A stretch of DNA of 5,625 nt from Lentimicrobium sp. (GTDB taxonomy: Bacteria > Bacteroidota > Bacteroidia > Flavobacteriales > Flavobacteriaceae): the NCBI GenBank assembly GCA_022758945.1, contig JAEMQE010000040.1, forward strand, positions 5,898 through 11,522. The letters are read 5' to 3'. Every line of letters starts with the position of its first letter. Within the stretch, counting starts at the first letter, position 1. This document shows positions 1 through 5,625 of the stretch, piece by piece. The notes under the pieces are model-generated. The model was not told the origin of the DNA. It saw nothing but the letters and a program-made list of their open reading frames with translations, and made no database searches. The translations under genes were made by a program, and so were the position numbers.

Positions 1-54
1 TCATAAGATTTTATTTATGTTAATAATAAGTAAATGTACAAATTAGAATTATAA

Positions 55-70
55 AAAAAAATATTTTTTT
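55..70. repeat. 16-bp A/T palindrome
   Basis: Seven As, TA, then seven Ts form a perfect palindrome with no loop, within the AT-rich spacer after the cytochrome gene. The minus-strand transcript would end this element in a T-run (through 53), so it could add to termination after the hairpin at 81-100, or could be a bent A-tract. Simple composition makes chance likely. Confidence 0.35.
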
Positions 71-80
71 GTGAAATGAA

Positions 81-104
81 AGTAGTTATTACTAACTATT
101 TTTA
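81..104 (-). terminator. Weak hairpin downstream of the cytochrome gene, possible terminator
   Basis: TAGTTA (83-88), loop TTAC, TAACTA (93-98) forms a perfect 6-bp stem that extends by one G-T and one A-T pair to 81-100. It begins about 40 nt past the cytochrome stop. On the minus strand it is followed by TTTCATTTCAC rather than a clean U-run; on the plus strand it is followed by five Ts. The stem is AT-rich and weak. It is the best terminator candidate after the gene, but not a convincing one. Confidence 0.25.
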
Positions 105-140
105 TAATTAAAATTGATTTTAGATATCAGTGTTCATGAT

Positions 141-2381
141 TTAAAGACCAAGATTTCTAAACAATTGCTGATAATTAGCATTGGTGGAATCCAATTGTTT
201 CAACTTCATAGCTGTCTCCAATGCTTTAGCTTTATTGTTAGATTGAATGTAAACAAAAGTAAGTGCATAATACAGTTCGGAATCTGAAGGATTTATACTT
301 ATTCCTTTCTTTAAAATAGCCTCAGCTGCTGCAATTTTTTTGTTTTGATTCAGTAACAATCCATAATTATAATACACTTTGGGATTAGACGATTTTAGTT
401 CTACCGCTTTGGCAAATGCTTTTTCGGAAGCAGTAATGTTATTCATTTCATTGTAGAGCAAAGCCATATTGTAATAGATGCGCTCATTTTTAGAATCATT
501 TTTTAAAGCCAATTCTAAGGCTTGCAAAGCCTGTGCATTCTTCCCTTGCGAATTATAGGCCGCAGATAAATTGAGCAGTGCATAATTCATATTGCTATCT
601 TTTTTCAAACCACGCAAATAAAACTTCTCGGCATTGTCATAATCCTGTAATTTCAGATAGTAATCCCCTAACATCACATTTCCAGTCGAAAAATCGGCTT
701 GATAACGAAGCGATTGTTCTAATTCAGTTTGGGCTGAAGAAAATGCTTTTGCATATTGCGCAGGAATTTGTGCTGCAGGAATTGTGATATAAAGATCCGC
801 AGCCGCAATTCGAACGGCTCTGACCTGATCCGAAAGCAAAGGTCCAACAGCATCTTTCCAACTCTCAGCTGGAAACGAAGCCAAACTTCTCAAAGCGCGA
901 TACCTAATTTGTGCTTCCTTACTCGCAAGTCGGGCAAGAATTGTATTTAAACTGCTTTTCGTTGGAATACTACCCAGATAAAAAGTAGCGGTTGCTTTGA
1001 TAATTTTGGGTACAAACTTATTGTCAATAAGGCTTATCAAATGTTTCTCACTTTCTGCATCTAATCTGCTTCCCGGAATAAGATCTTCAGCAAAGTGATA
1101 CTTTCTTTTGGGGCCATACCATTGAATCACGGCTTCGGCCAACGCTTTTTCGGATTTGTCTTTATGGCAGTTACTGCAGGCATTAGGGGTTCCGTATTTT
1201 ACCGACAAATCGGGCCTTGGAACCCTTAAACTGTGATCGTGACGAAAATCATTACCCATATAAAATTTGCCGGGCATATGGCAGTTTTTACACTCTGCTG
1301 CCGCGGTTCCAGTTTTGTGAAAAGTATGGCTGGGAACATCATATTTGGCAGGAACATGACAAAGGGTACAGGTTTGATTGCCAATACGCTTGAGCTTTAC
1401 AGAATGTGGATTGTGACAGGTGCTGCATGTTACCCCTTTATGAAACATCCGACTTTGCAAAAAGGAAGTGTAGATATAATCTTCATCATCTACCTGTCCA
1501 TCAGCATGATAAAATTCAGTGTCAGGAATTTGAGGAATATAATTATCCATTATTTCCTTGCTGTCAATATGAGAACGACTCAATTCAGAAACACGGGCAT
1601 GACAAGGGGCACAAGTATTGAGTTCTTCTTTTTGACCCGAGTTTTTAGCTAATTTCAGGTAACTTCCGGCAACTTTTTTTCCCGATTTATAATCTTCGCC
1701 ATTGATGAAATCTACATGCTCTTTGCCTCCGCCGTGACAACTCTCACAACTGACATTGATGATGGAATAACTCGTTTTATACGTATCGGTTTTAATATCA
1801 TAATTCTTTTTTAGATTAGTCGAATGACAAGTGGCACACATGGTATTCCAGTTTTGGGCATTTCCGGTCCAGTGTAGCCAGTCATGGGAAGGTATTTTTT
1901 GTCCGGCATATTGGTTAAACCATTTCTTTTTATTCACATCCCAGCTTAATCTTGGCACTTGCATGCGACCTCCCGGAAATTGTACTAAATATTGTTGTAA
2001 TGGTTTATATCCAAAAATATATTTGATTTCAAAATCATGGTTTTTGCCATCATCCCCTTCGGTATTAATATAAAATTTTGAACCTTTTTTAAAAAAACGG
2101 CTCGTAACACCGTCTGCGGTAAAAGTGACATTGTTGAAATCCCCTTTTACTGTTGAATCATTGGGCGGCAACATCGACATATAATGGTCGGAATGTTTCC
2201 ATTCTTTAAATTCAGTAGCATGGCATTTTTTACAGGATTGATCTCCTACATAAGCAATGGAATGGGTCTCAATGGCTGAGTATTTGGCATCTTTAGAGCT
2301 GCAACTGTCTACAATAAATACCCTAAAAATAATAAGAAGCGCTACAAAGAGTACCACTAATATTGCCGATTTTTTGTACAT
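141..2381 (-). CDS. Octaheme c-type cytochrome with HEAT-like and TPR repeats
   Basis: A 746-aa protein with ATG start and TAA stop. Residues 6-24 form a hydrophobic export signal or anchor. Cys27 follows (VDSC-SSKD), so it may be a lipoprotein, although Asp at -2 is a poor lipobox. Eight CxxCH heme-attachment motifs are at 50-54, 182-186, 212-216, 257-261, 319-323, 338-342, 364-368 and 402-406. The first, followed by EWKHSDH (60-66), is the cytochrome c554/c-prime pattern. Other family blocks are PLQQYLVQFPGGR (127-139), HWTGNAQNWNTMCATCHSTNL (170-190) and RVPRPDLS..GTPNACSNCH (386-406). HEAT-like helices follow (about 443-536), then about five TPR units (564-735) that probably bind a partner protein. 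The layout matches a known family of multiheme TPR proteins of about 700-780 aa. It should act in the periplasm or on the envelope after heme attachment by a cytochrome c maturation system. The redox partner and substrate are unknown. Extra His residues (63, 66, 166, 170, 222, 314, 326, 352, 355, 381, 383) are candidate distal heme ligands. It is the last gene on this strand in the window. Confidence 0.95.
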   Translation of the reverse strand: MYKKSAILVVLFVALLIIFRVFIVDSCSSKDAKYSAIETHSIAYVGDQSCKKCHATEFKEWKHSDHYMSMLPPNDSTVKGDFNNVTFTADGVTSRFFKKGSKFYINTEGDDGKNHDFEIKYIFGYKPLQQYLVQFPGGRMQVPRLSWDVNKKKWFNQYAGQKIPSHDWLHWTGNAQNWNTMCATCHSTNLKKNYDIKTDTYKTSYSIINVSCESCHGGGKEHVDFINGEDYKSGKKVAGSYLKLAKNSGQKEELNTCAPCHARVSELSRSHIDSKEIMDNYIPQIPDTEFYHADGQVDDEDYIYTSFLQSRMFHKGVTCSTCHNPHSVKLKRIGNQTCTLCHVPAKYDVPSHTFHKTGTAAAECKNCHMPGKFYMGNDFRHDHSLRVPRPDLSVKYGTPNACSNCHKDKSEKALAEAVIQWYGPKRKYHFAEDLIPGSRLDAESEKHLISLIDNKFVPKIIKATATFYLGSIPTKSSLNTILARLASKEAQIRYRALRSLASFPAESWKDAVGPLLSDQVRAVRIAAADLYITIPAAQIPAQYAKAFSSAQTELEQSLRYQADFSTGNVMLGDYYLKLQDYDNAEKFYLRGLKKDSNMNYALLNLSAAYNSQGKNAQALQALELALKNDSKNERIYYNMALLYNEMNNITASEKAFAKAVELKSSNPKVYYNYGLLLNQNKKIAAAEAILKKGISINPSDSELYYALTFVYIQSNNKAKALETAMKLKQLDSTNANYQQLFRNLGL

Positions 2382-2395
2382 AAAATTCTTTTTAA

Positions 2396-2426
2396 CAAAA
2401 GTATCTAATTTGATAAAAACACCAAA
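2396..2426 (-). promoter_or_regulatory. Bacteroidota-type promoter for the octaheme cytochrome gene
   Basis: On the minus strand, TTTG (2426-2423) is followed after 19 nt by TACTTTTG (2403-2396), which fits the Bacteroidota sigma-ABfr consensus TTG / TAnnTTTG at normal spacing. The start codon is at 2381, so the 5' leader would be only about 5-12 nt. That is short, and it leaves little room beyond the A-rich stretch AAAAAGAA, which may serve as the weak ribosome-binding region common in this phylum. It is the only full TAnnTTTG match I found in the four gaps between genes. This suggests the cytochrome can be transcribed separately from the barrel genes. Based on pattern match only. Confidence 0.5.
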
Positions 2427-2447
2427 CTATTTGATAACTATTTAATA
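2426..2447. repeat. Tandem 11-bp direct repeat upstream of the cytochrome promoter
   Basis: ACTATTTGATA (2426-2436) is followed immediately by ACTATTTAATA (2437-2447), with 10 of 11 bases identical. The repeat starts at the edge of the proposed -33 TTTG, and its period is one helical turn, so both copies would face the same side of the DNA. That is the geometry of a transcription-factor site such as those used by OmpR-type response regulators. The DNA is AT-rich, so chance similarity is possible. The regulatory role is inference. Confidence 0.4.
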
Positions 2448-2478
2448 GGGTTTGATTTAGGTTGAAAATATTTATAAA

Positions 2479-3009
2479 CTATTTTTTCTTAAACTCTTCA
2501 ATGTCACCATCATAAGAAATAGAACTTCTATTATTACTATTGATGTTTAGATAAGCACTTCCCTCGAAATATACCGATAGCATTAAGGAATAAGAATCAT
2601 GTTCTCCTCTCACATTTGCTTTTATGATATAGGCTTTTTTAGTTTTTTCGATACTGTAATCTGTAGGCTTTCCTTCAAATTTCATTCCGTTGTCGTCACC
2701 ACCATACCCAACGCCACTATAAGCCCGGCCAAAAAAGGGTAAATCACTCTTGATGGAATCAGGATGAAATTCTACGGTGTAATCCGATGTTAAATTTTTG
2801 GATCTGCCACTCTGTGGCATGACCCTACTGGCCACAAAAACAAATTCTTTTGATTCTACCAAAAGCGCTATCTGCTTTTGTTTTTCTACTTTCTTTTCTT
2901 CTTTTATTTGCTTTTTACTTTTTTCTTGAGCGATTGCATTCGTAAGAGAAAAAGCAGTGAATACCAACATTAAAAACACTGCTAAGTGGTAATTTAATTT
3001 TGTTTTCAT
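2479..3009 (-). CDS. DUF4251 domain-containing secreted protein
   Basis: A 176-aa protein with ATG start and TAG stop. The signal peptide is residues 1-27, with cleavage after AIA27 and Gln28 at the mature N terminus. A short Lys/Glu-rich segment (29-46), probably a helix or short coiled coil, leads into the DUF4251 domain (about 50-175). The domain is recognised from FVFVASRVMPQSG (56-68), DYTVEFHPDSIKSDLPFFGRAY (76-97), which contains the hallmark LPFFGRAY, the Gly/Asp-rich turn GYGGDDNGMKFEG (101-113), and late beta strands including YLNINSNNRSSISYDG (153-168). DUF4251 is confined largely to Bacteroidota and has no established function. The length is typical. The product should be periplasmic or exported: no lipobox or second membrane segment is visible. 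The gene follows the 262-aa barrel by 62 nt and shares an almost identical first 21 nt with it. The cytochrome gene follows 97 nt later behind its own promoter. Confidence 0.92.
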   Translation of the reverse strand: MKTKLNYHLAVFLMLVFTAFSLTNAIAQEKSKKQIKEEKKVEKQKQIALLVESKEFVFVASRVMPQSGRSKNLTSDYTVEFHPDSIKSDLPFFGRAYSGVGYGGDDNGMKFEGKPTDYSIEKTKKAYIIKANVRGEHDSYSLMLSVYFEGSAYLNINSNNRSSISYDGDIEEFKKK

Positions 3010-3071
3010 ACTGGAGTTTTTTTAAGAATTACTGCCTTTTTACAATTTATAATAAAATTACAAAAAACTTT

Positions 3072-3860
3072 CTAAAACTGAAAACCAAATATTACAGTAG
3101 GTCCAGATGTGTCTATATTATAATGAAAATAGTCTTGTCCGCTTCCTGTTTTATAATCCAAACTAATGATTCTGTAGCCGCCTGTAATGGAGAATAGCTT
3201 TGAAAACTGGTATCCCGCTACCGCCTGCATTTGCCAAGCCAAATCCGAACCAATGCCAAAACCTCCAATTTCTCCACGAAATTGATACACAAATTTCTCT
3301 CCGGCTTTGCTTTTAATTCTGGCAATAAGCATTGGGTCGAACCACGTTTTTGTCATTTCTTTATTTTTGAAAACTACTGGACCACCTGATAAAGCAAGTT
3401 GAATATTAACTCCAGAATTGACTGAATTTAAAATTCCTCCCACACCCAATTCGAGCCAAGTATTTACTTTTCGTAAACCTGAAACCTCCCACGCAAATTG
3501 TTTGGCAGTGACTTCTCCGCTAATATAAGTGCTTCCGGGTTTTATTCCTTGAGCAAGACTCATATAAATAAGATCGGAACCTATAGCCCATTTATCATTC
3601 GAGGCTTCTGCATAAAGCATAGCTCCCATTTTGAGATGACCAAAAATAGCATTGGTATTAGCATCTACTGTTACTTCTGGCAAATCAGCCAATCCTACCG
3701 TTCCACTCATATTGGGAAACAAAAGATAGGGTTCTACAAGATAATTCCATTCACTTTTGGAAGTTGGATTTGTATCTTGTGCAAATACTTGCGTGAAAAA
3801 TAACGAGCAAAAAGATAGTGCCAAAATGGCAAGAAAGCTGTAATTTACTTTTGTTTTCAT
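3072..3860 (-). CDS. Outer-membrane beta-barrel protein, function unknown
   Basis: A 262-aa protein with ATG start and TAG stop. The signal peptide is residues 1-27 (hydrophobic core about 8-24), with cleavage after VFA27 and Gln28 at the mature N terminus. Visible family blocks are WNYLVEPYLLFPNMSGTVG (38-56), an opening strand; WAIGSDLIYMSL (91-102); WFDPMLIARIK (173-183); RGEIGGFGIGSDLAWQ (195-210); and the last strands YRIISLDY (229-236) and GPTVIFGFQF (253-262), with a terminal Phe as expected for barrel assembly. Similar proteins of about 260-280 aa, with 'GDVGGFGVGSD..WQ' and a final 'GP..G..F.F' strand, occur in Proteobacteria and Bacteroidota as uncharacterised outer-membrane proteins. 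I know of no assigned substrate. About 10-12 strands would fit the length, which is inference. It lies 42 nt after the transporter barrel and 62 nt before the DUF4251 gene. Confidence 0.85.
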   Translation of the reverse strand: MKTKVNYSFLAILALSFCSLFFTQVFAQDTNPTSKSEWNYLVEPYLLFPNMSGTVGLADLPEVTVDANTNAIFGHLKMGAMLYAEASNDKWAIGSDLIYMSLAQGIKPGSTYISGEVTAKQFAWEVSGLRKVNTWLELGVGGILNSVNSGVNIQLALSGGPVVFKNKEMTKTWFDPMLIARIKSKAGEKFVYQFRGEIGGFGIGSDLAWQMQAVAGYQFSKLFSITGGYRIISLDYKTGSGQDYFHYNIDTSGPTVIFGFQF

Positions 3861-3902
3861 ATTGATTATATTTTAAATAAATAGTTGCAAATTGATGTTT
3901 TT

Positions 3903-4829
3903 CTAAAAGAAAACATATTGATAAGCCAACGTTAGGGAATCATAATTCAACCCCAAATCCGCATATATTCCGGTATGATATTGCAAACGCAAAGACTGTG
4001 TTTTGGTAATAGGAACTGAAAAAGTAGCTCCCAATCTCCAATCTTTTTGAGTATCGCCTGAATATACATCGTTGATGGCAACTTCCCCCACTTTGTACCA
4101 ATTGGTATTGATGCCTACCCACATTTGGTTTTTAAAATAATAACTGGCGTGGGCTTGAAAACTTAAAGTTGGTTTTTGTTTGAGTTCATTGCCTCCATAA
4201 TAATCCGTATTGTGGGTGTAAAACCAGGTTCCGACATAAGCTTCGGCGTAAACGTGTTTGAACCTTTTGGAGATTCCTATTTCAGGCTTAAATCCCCAAC
4301 GATTACTTCCAATATTTATTTGTTTATCATTATAATATCTTCCTGTAGGTACTGAAGTTACAAGGCTTACGCCAAAAATAGCTTTTTGTTCGTATTGTCT
4401 AAAATTCTTTCTATCCAGAGCAGGCGAACCCGTTAAATTGACTCCAAACCGAATGCGCATATCCGCAAAACCAGTTCTTGAACCCGTTACTTGTACCCCG
4501 TTCAACAATAATTTTCCTTGCATATCTGCCATTGGAATTGACACTTGCACTCTCGCTAATTTTTTGGCTAAACTAAAACTGCGGATATAATTGACGGCTA
4601 ATAATTGGGTATTCAGTTTAAAATCTTTGATGGGTAAGGAAGGATCACTGAGTACATTTCCTTTATTGTATCCATAGCCTACAGCTAAAACATTGGTGCC
4701 TTTAGGAATATTGGCATAAGCCCTTGGTTCCAAATCTTGGCCAAAAATAGGAATACAAAAAAAACTAATAAACAATGTCACAATACAATTGTTATTTAGA
4801 AAAGACAAATAGTAATTTTTTATATTCAT
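3903..4829 (-). CDS. Outer-membrane 'transporter' barrel, MetA-pathway-of-phenol-degradation type
   Basis: A 308-aa protein with ATG start and TAG stop. A hydrophobic signal peptide spans about residues 13-30, with probable cleavage after IFG30, leaving Gln31 at the mature N terminus. The mature start, DLEPRAYANIPKGTN (32-46), then VGYGYNKGNVL.DPSLP (50-66) is the signature I recognise from proteins annotated as 'transporter' or 'putative MetA-pathway of phenol degradation' (PF13557 type). NIGSNRWGFKPEIGISK (172-188) is a second conserved block of the family. The rest alternates as beta strands, and the protein ends in YQYVFF, a good outer-membrane barrel C terminus. Length is normal for the family. 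Family members are thought to be channels for small, often hydrophobic or aromatic compounds, largely by annotation inheritance, so the substrate is unknown. The gene sits 82 nt after the Omp85-like gene and 42 nt before the next barrel gene, which suggests co-transcription. Confidence 0.87.
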   Translation of the reverse strand: MNIKNYYLSFLNNNCIVTLFISFFCIPIFGQDLEPRAYANIPKGTNVLAVGYGYNKGNVLSDPSLPIKDFKLNTQLLAVNYIRSFSLAKKLARVQVSIPMADMQGKLLLNGVQVTGSRTGFADMRIRFGVNLTGSPALDRKNFRQYEQKAIFGVSLVTSVPTGRYYNDKQINIGSNRWGFKPEIGISKRFKHVYAEAYVGTWFYTHNTDYYGGNELKQKPTLSFQAHASYYFKNQMWVGINTNWYKVGEVAINDVYSGDTQKDWRLGATFSVPITKTQSLRLQYHTGIYADLGLNYDSLTLAYQYVFF

Positions 4830-4865
4830 TTCATTATCAATTATTTGTAGCGATTTATTTATGTT

Positions 4866-4895
4866 TAAATTTAGGATACTATTCTTAAAAATTTA
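4866..4895. repeat. Inverted repeat in the gap before the transporter gene
   Basis: TAAATTT (4866-4872) and AAATTTA (4889-4895) are perfect 7-bp inverted arms around a 16-nt loop, in the 82-nt gap between the Omp85-like gene and the transporter barrel. On the minus strand no T-run follows, so it does not look like an intrinsic terminator. It could be an operator or a chance A/T match. Confidence 0.25.
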
Positions 4896-4911
4896 TAGTG
4901 TTCCCATTTCT

Positions 4912-5625
4912 TTATTTAATCCAATTGGTTCCAAAAACAATATAATAGGCCCAATCTTCGGGTCCTCGAGCAATATCAATTCCTGCACGAAGTTTGAGTT
5001 TTCGAGCCAAAAGATACCTCCAACCAAGACCTCCAGCTACACGCCAAGACGATTCCTGAAAAGTATCTCCATTCGAAATGGCTTTGGCAGCTCCTCCGAA
5101 AGTGACTAAGCTATGACGATTCGTAAAATCCCATCGCCATTCTGTTTCGGCTAGCGCAGTTATATCCCCTTGATACCGCATAATTGGAATTCCTCTCATC
5201 ACGATAAAAGGCTTCATATAAAAAGGCGGACTTCCCCATATTTGTTGGTATTCGGCTCTAAATCCGGCAATTAATTGTTTGGAAATAGGGACATACCAAA
5301 ATGCTGATGAAGAAAGTGTTGTAAATCCATAATCACTACCAATAATTTCGTCAGATCCCGCAAGGCTTGTTTTCCATCGAATGCCTTTGTCGGGAGTAAA
5401 AACATTATCTCTTTTATCATAATCAAATACTAAACCCAATTTGCTAACGATGCTATTTAACTCTTTCGGAGTATTGAATAAAGGGTTAGAATTCGCTAGC
5501 GTTGTATTCAAAAACAAATAATCCAATCCCAAAGACCAAGCACTCAAACCAATTTGTTTTGTAAATTGTCCGTAGATTGGAACCGTTTTTATATTAAACT
5601 CAAACGAACTTTCCGTTCCATTTTG
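4912..5625 (-). CDS. BamA/TamA-like outer-membrane barrel protein (Omp85 superfamily), 5' end missing
   Basis: This is the C-terminal 237 codons of a gene that enters from the right edge. The frame is open to the last base, and the TTG at 5547 is an internal Leu codon, not a start. The residues alternate as in amphipathic beta strands. Using fragment numbering from the window edge, the block MRGIPIMRYQGD (143-154) followed by ETEWRWDF (160-167) resembles the conserved loop-6 RG motif and following strand of Omp85 barrels. DYDKRDNVFTPDKG (68-81) is the usual 'D.RDN.F.P.kG' strand-turn of surface-antigen barrels. The C-terminal block with RYLLARKLKLRAGIDIARGPED (203-224) is typical of short BamA/TamA-family proteins. 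Omp85 proteins insert or translocate proteins at the outer membrane, but the substrate here is unknown. Whether POTRA domains precede the barrel cannot be seen. The protein ends in NWIK rather than in an aromatic residue, which is slightly unusual for a barrel beta-signal. The next gene starts 82 nt downstream on the same strand. Confidence 0.85.
   Translation of the reverse strand, partial: QNGTESSFEFNIKTVPIYGQFTKQIGLSAWSLGLDYLFLNTTLANSNPLFNTPKELNSIVSKLGLVFDYDKRDNVFTPDKGIRWKTSLAGSDEIIGSDYGFTTLSSSAFWYVPISKQLIAGFRAEYQQIWGSPPFYMKPFIVMRGIPIMRYQGDITALAETEWRWDFTNRHSLVTFGGAAKAISNGDTFQESSWRVAGGLGWRYLLARKLKLRAGIDIARGPEDWAYYIVFGTNWIK

Larger units (their letters stand above)
1..140. other. AT-rich intergenic spacer after the cytochrome gene
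   Basis: This 140-nt stretch has no supportable gene on either strand. It is strongly A/T-rich and holds the hairpin at 81-100 and the palindrome at 55-70. A minus-strand ATG at 4-2 could be the start of a further gene to the left, but only one base of the following codon is visible. Confidence 0.6.

Noticed and set aside
39..45. Possible promoter TAATTTG on the minus strand ahead of a next gene starting at 4
   Set aside because: It has one base too few for TAnnTTTG, and the supposed gene lies outside the window.
1233..1652. Plus-strand open frame of 139 codons inside the cytochrome gene
   Set aside because: It lies opposite the heme-binding region of a well-supported gene, has no recognisable domain, and is explained as an antisense shadow of that gene's codons.
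2409..2426. TTTG-N10-CAAA inverted repeat as an FNR/CRP-like box
   Set aside because: The arms are only four bases and overlap the promoter; it does not match the TTGAT-N4-ATCAA or TGTGA-N6-TCACA patterns.
2424..2448. Imperfect stem (AAACTATT with AATAGGGTTT) as a terminator for the DUF4251 gene
   Set aside because: It needs a GG bulge, the stem is short and A/T-rich, and the same bases are better explained by the tandem direct repeat and the -33 element.
3010..3071. AATTT/AAATT hairpin in the gap before the DUF4251 gene as a terminator
   Set aside because: A 5-bp A/T stem with no T-run after it on the minus strand; common by chance in this composition.
3498..3803. Plus-strand open frame of 101 codons
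   Set aside because: Entirely antisense to the 262-aa barrel gene, with low-complexity Ile/Ser/Cys-rich content and no family signal.
4830..4911. TAAATTTT as a promoter for the transporter gene
   Set aside because: It lacks the final G of TAnnTTTG and has no TTG at the correct distance upstream.
4861..5109. Plus-strand open frame of 82 codons
   Set aside because: Mostly antisense to the Omp85-like gene; no recognisable motif or promoter.

Overview
The window looks like part of a Bacteroidota chromosome, most likely a Flavobacterium-type member of the Flavobacteriaceae. The evidence is AT-rich DNA, a DUF4251 protein, signal peptides with Gln directly after the predicted signal peptidase I site, and a Bacteroidota-style promoter (TTTG, 19-nt spacer, TACTTTTG) ahead of the last gene. 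No phage, insertion sequence, CRISPR, tRNA or rRNA signal is visible.

All five genes lie on the minus strand, so they read from the right edge to the left. In transcription order: (1) the C-terminal 237 residues of a BamA/TamA-like (Omp85 superfamily) outer-membrane barrel, cut by the window edge (5625-4912); (2) a 308-aa 'transporter' barrel of the MetA-pathway-of-phenol-degradation type (4829-3903); (3) a 262-aa outer-membrane barrel that I recognise as a family but that has no assigned function (3860-3072); (4) a 176-aa secreted DUF4251 protein (3009-2479); (5) a 746-aa exported octaheme cytochrome c with C-terminal HEAT-like and TPR repeats (2381-141). The gaps are 82, 42, 62 and 97 nt. 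The first four genes may form one transcription unit. The cytochrome has its own good promoter match, flanked by a tandem 11-bp direct repeat. The 140 nt after the cytochrome are very AT-rich and hold weak hairpins but no supported gene.

Every product is predicted to enter or cross the inner membrane, and at least three are outer-membrane barrels, so this is an envelope locus. A working hypothesis, not a demonstrated system, is that a small-molecule or electron-transfer function at the cell surface combines a multiheme cytochrome and its protein-docking TPR domain with barrel proteins. Individually the families are known or recognisable. The grouping, and the possible operator at the cytochrome promoter, are the parts worth checking.
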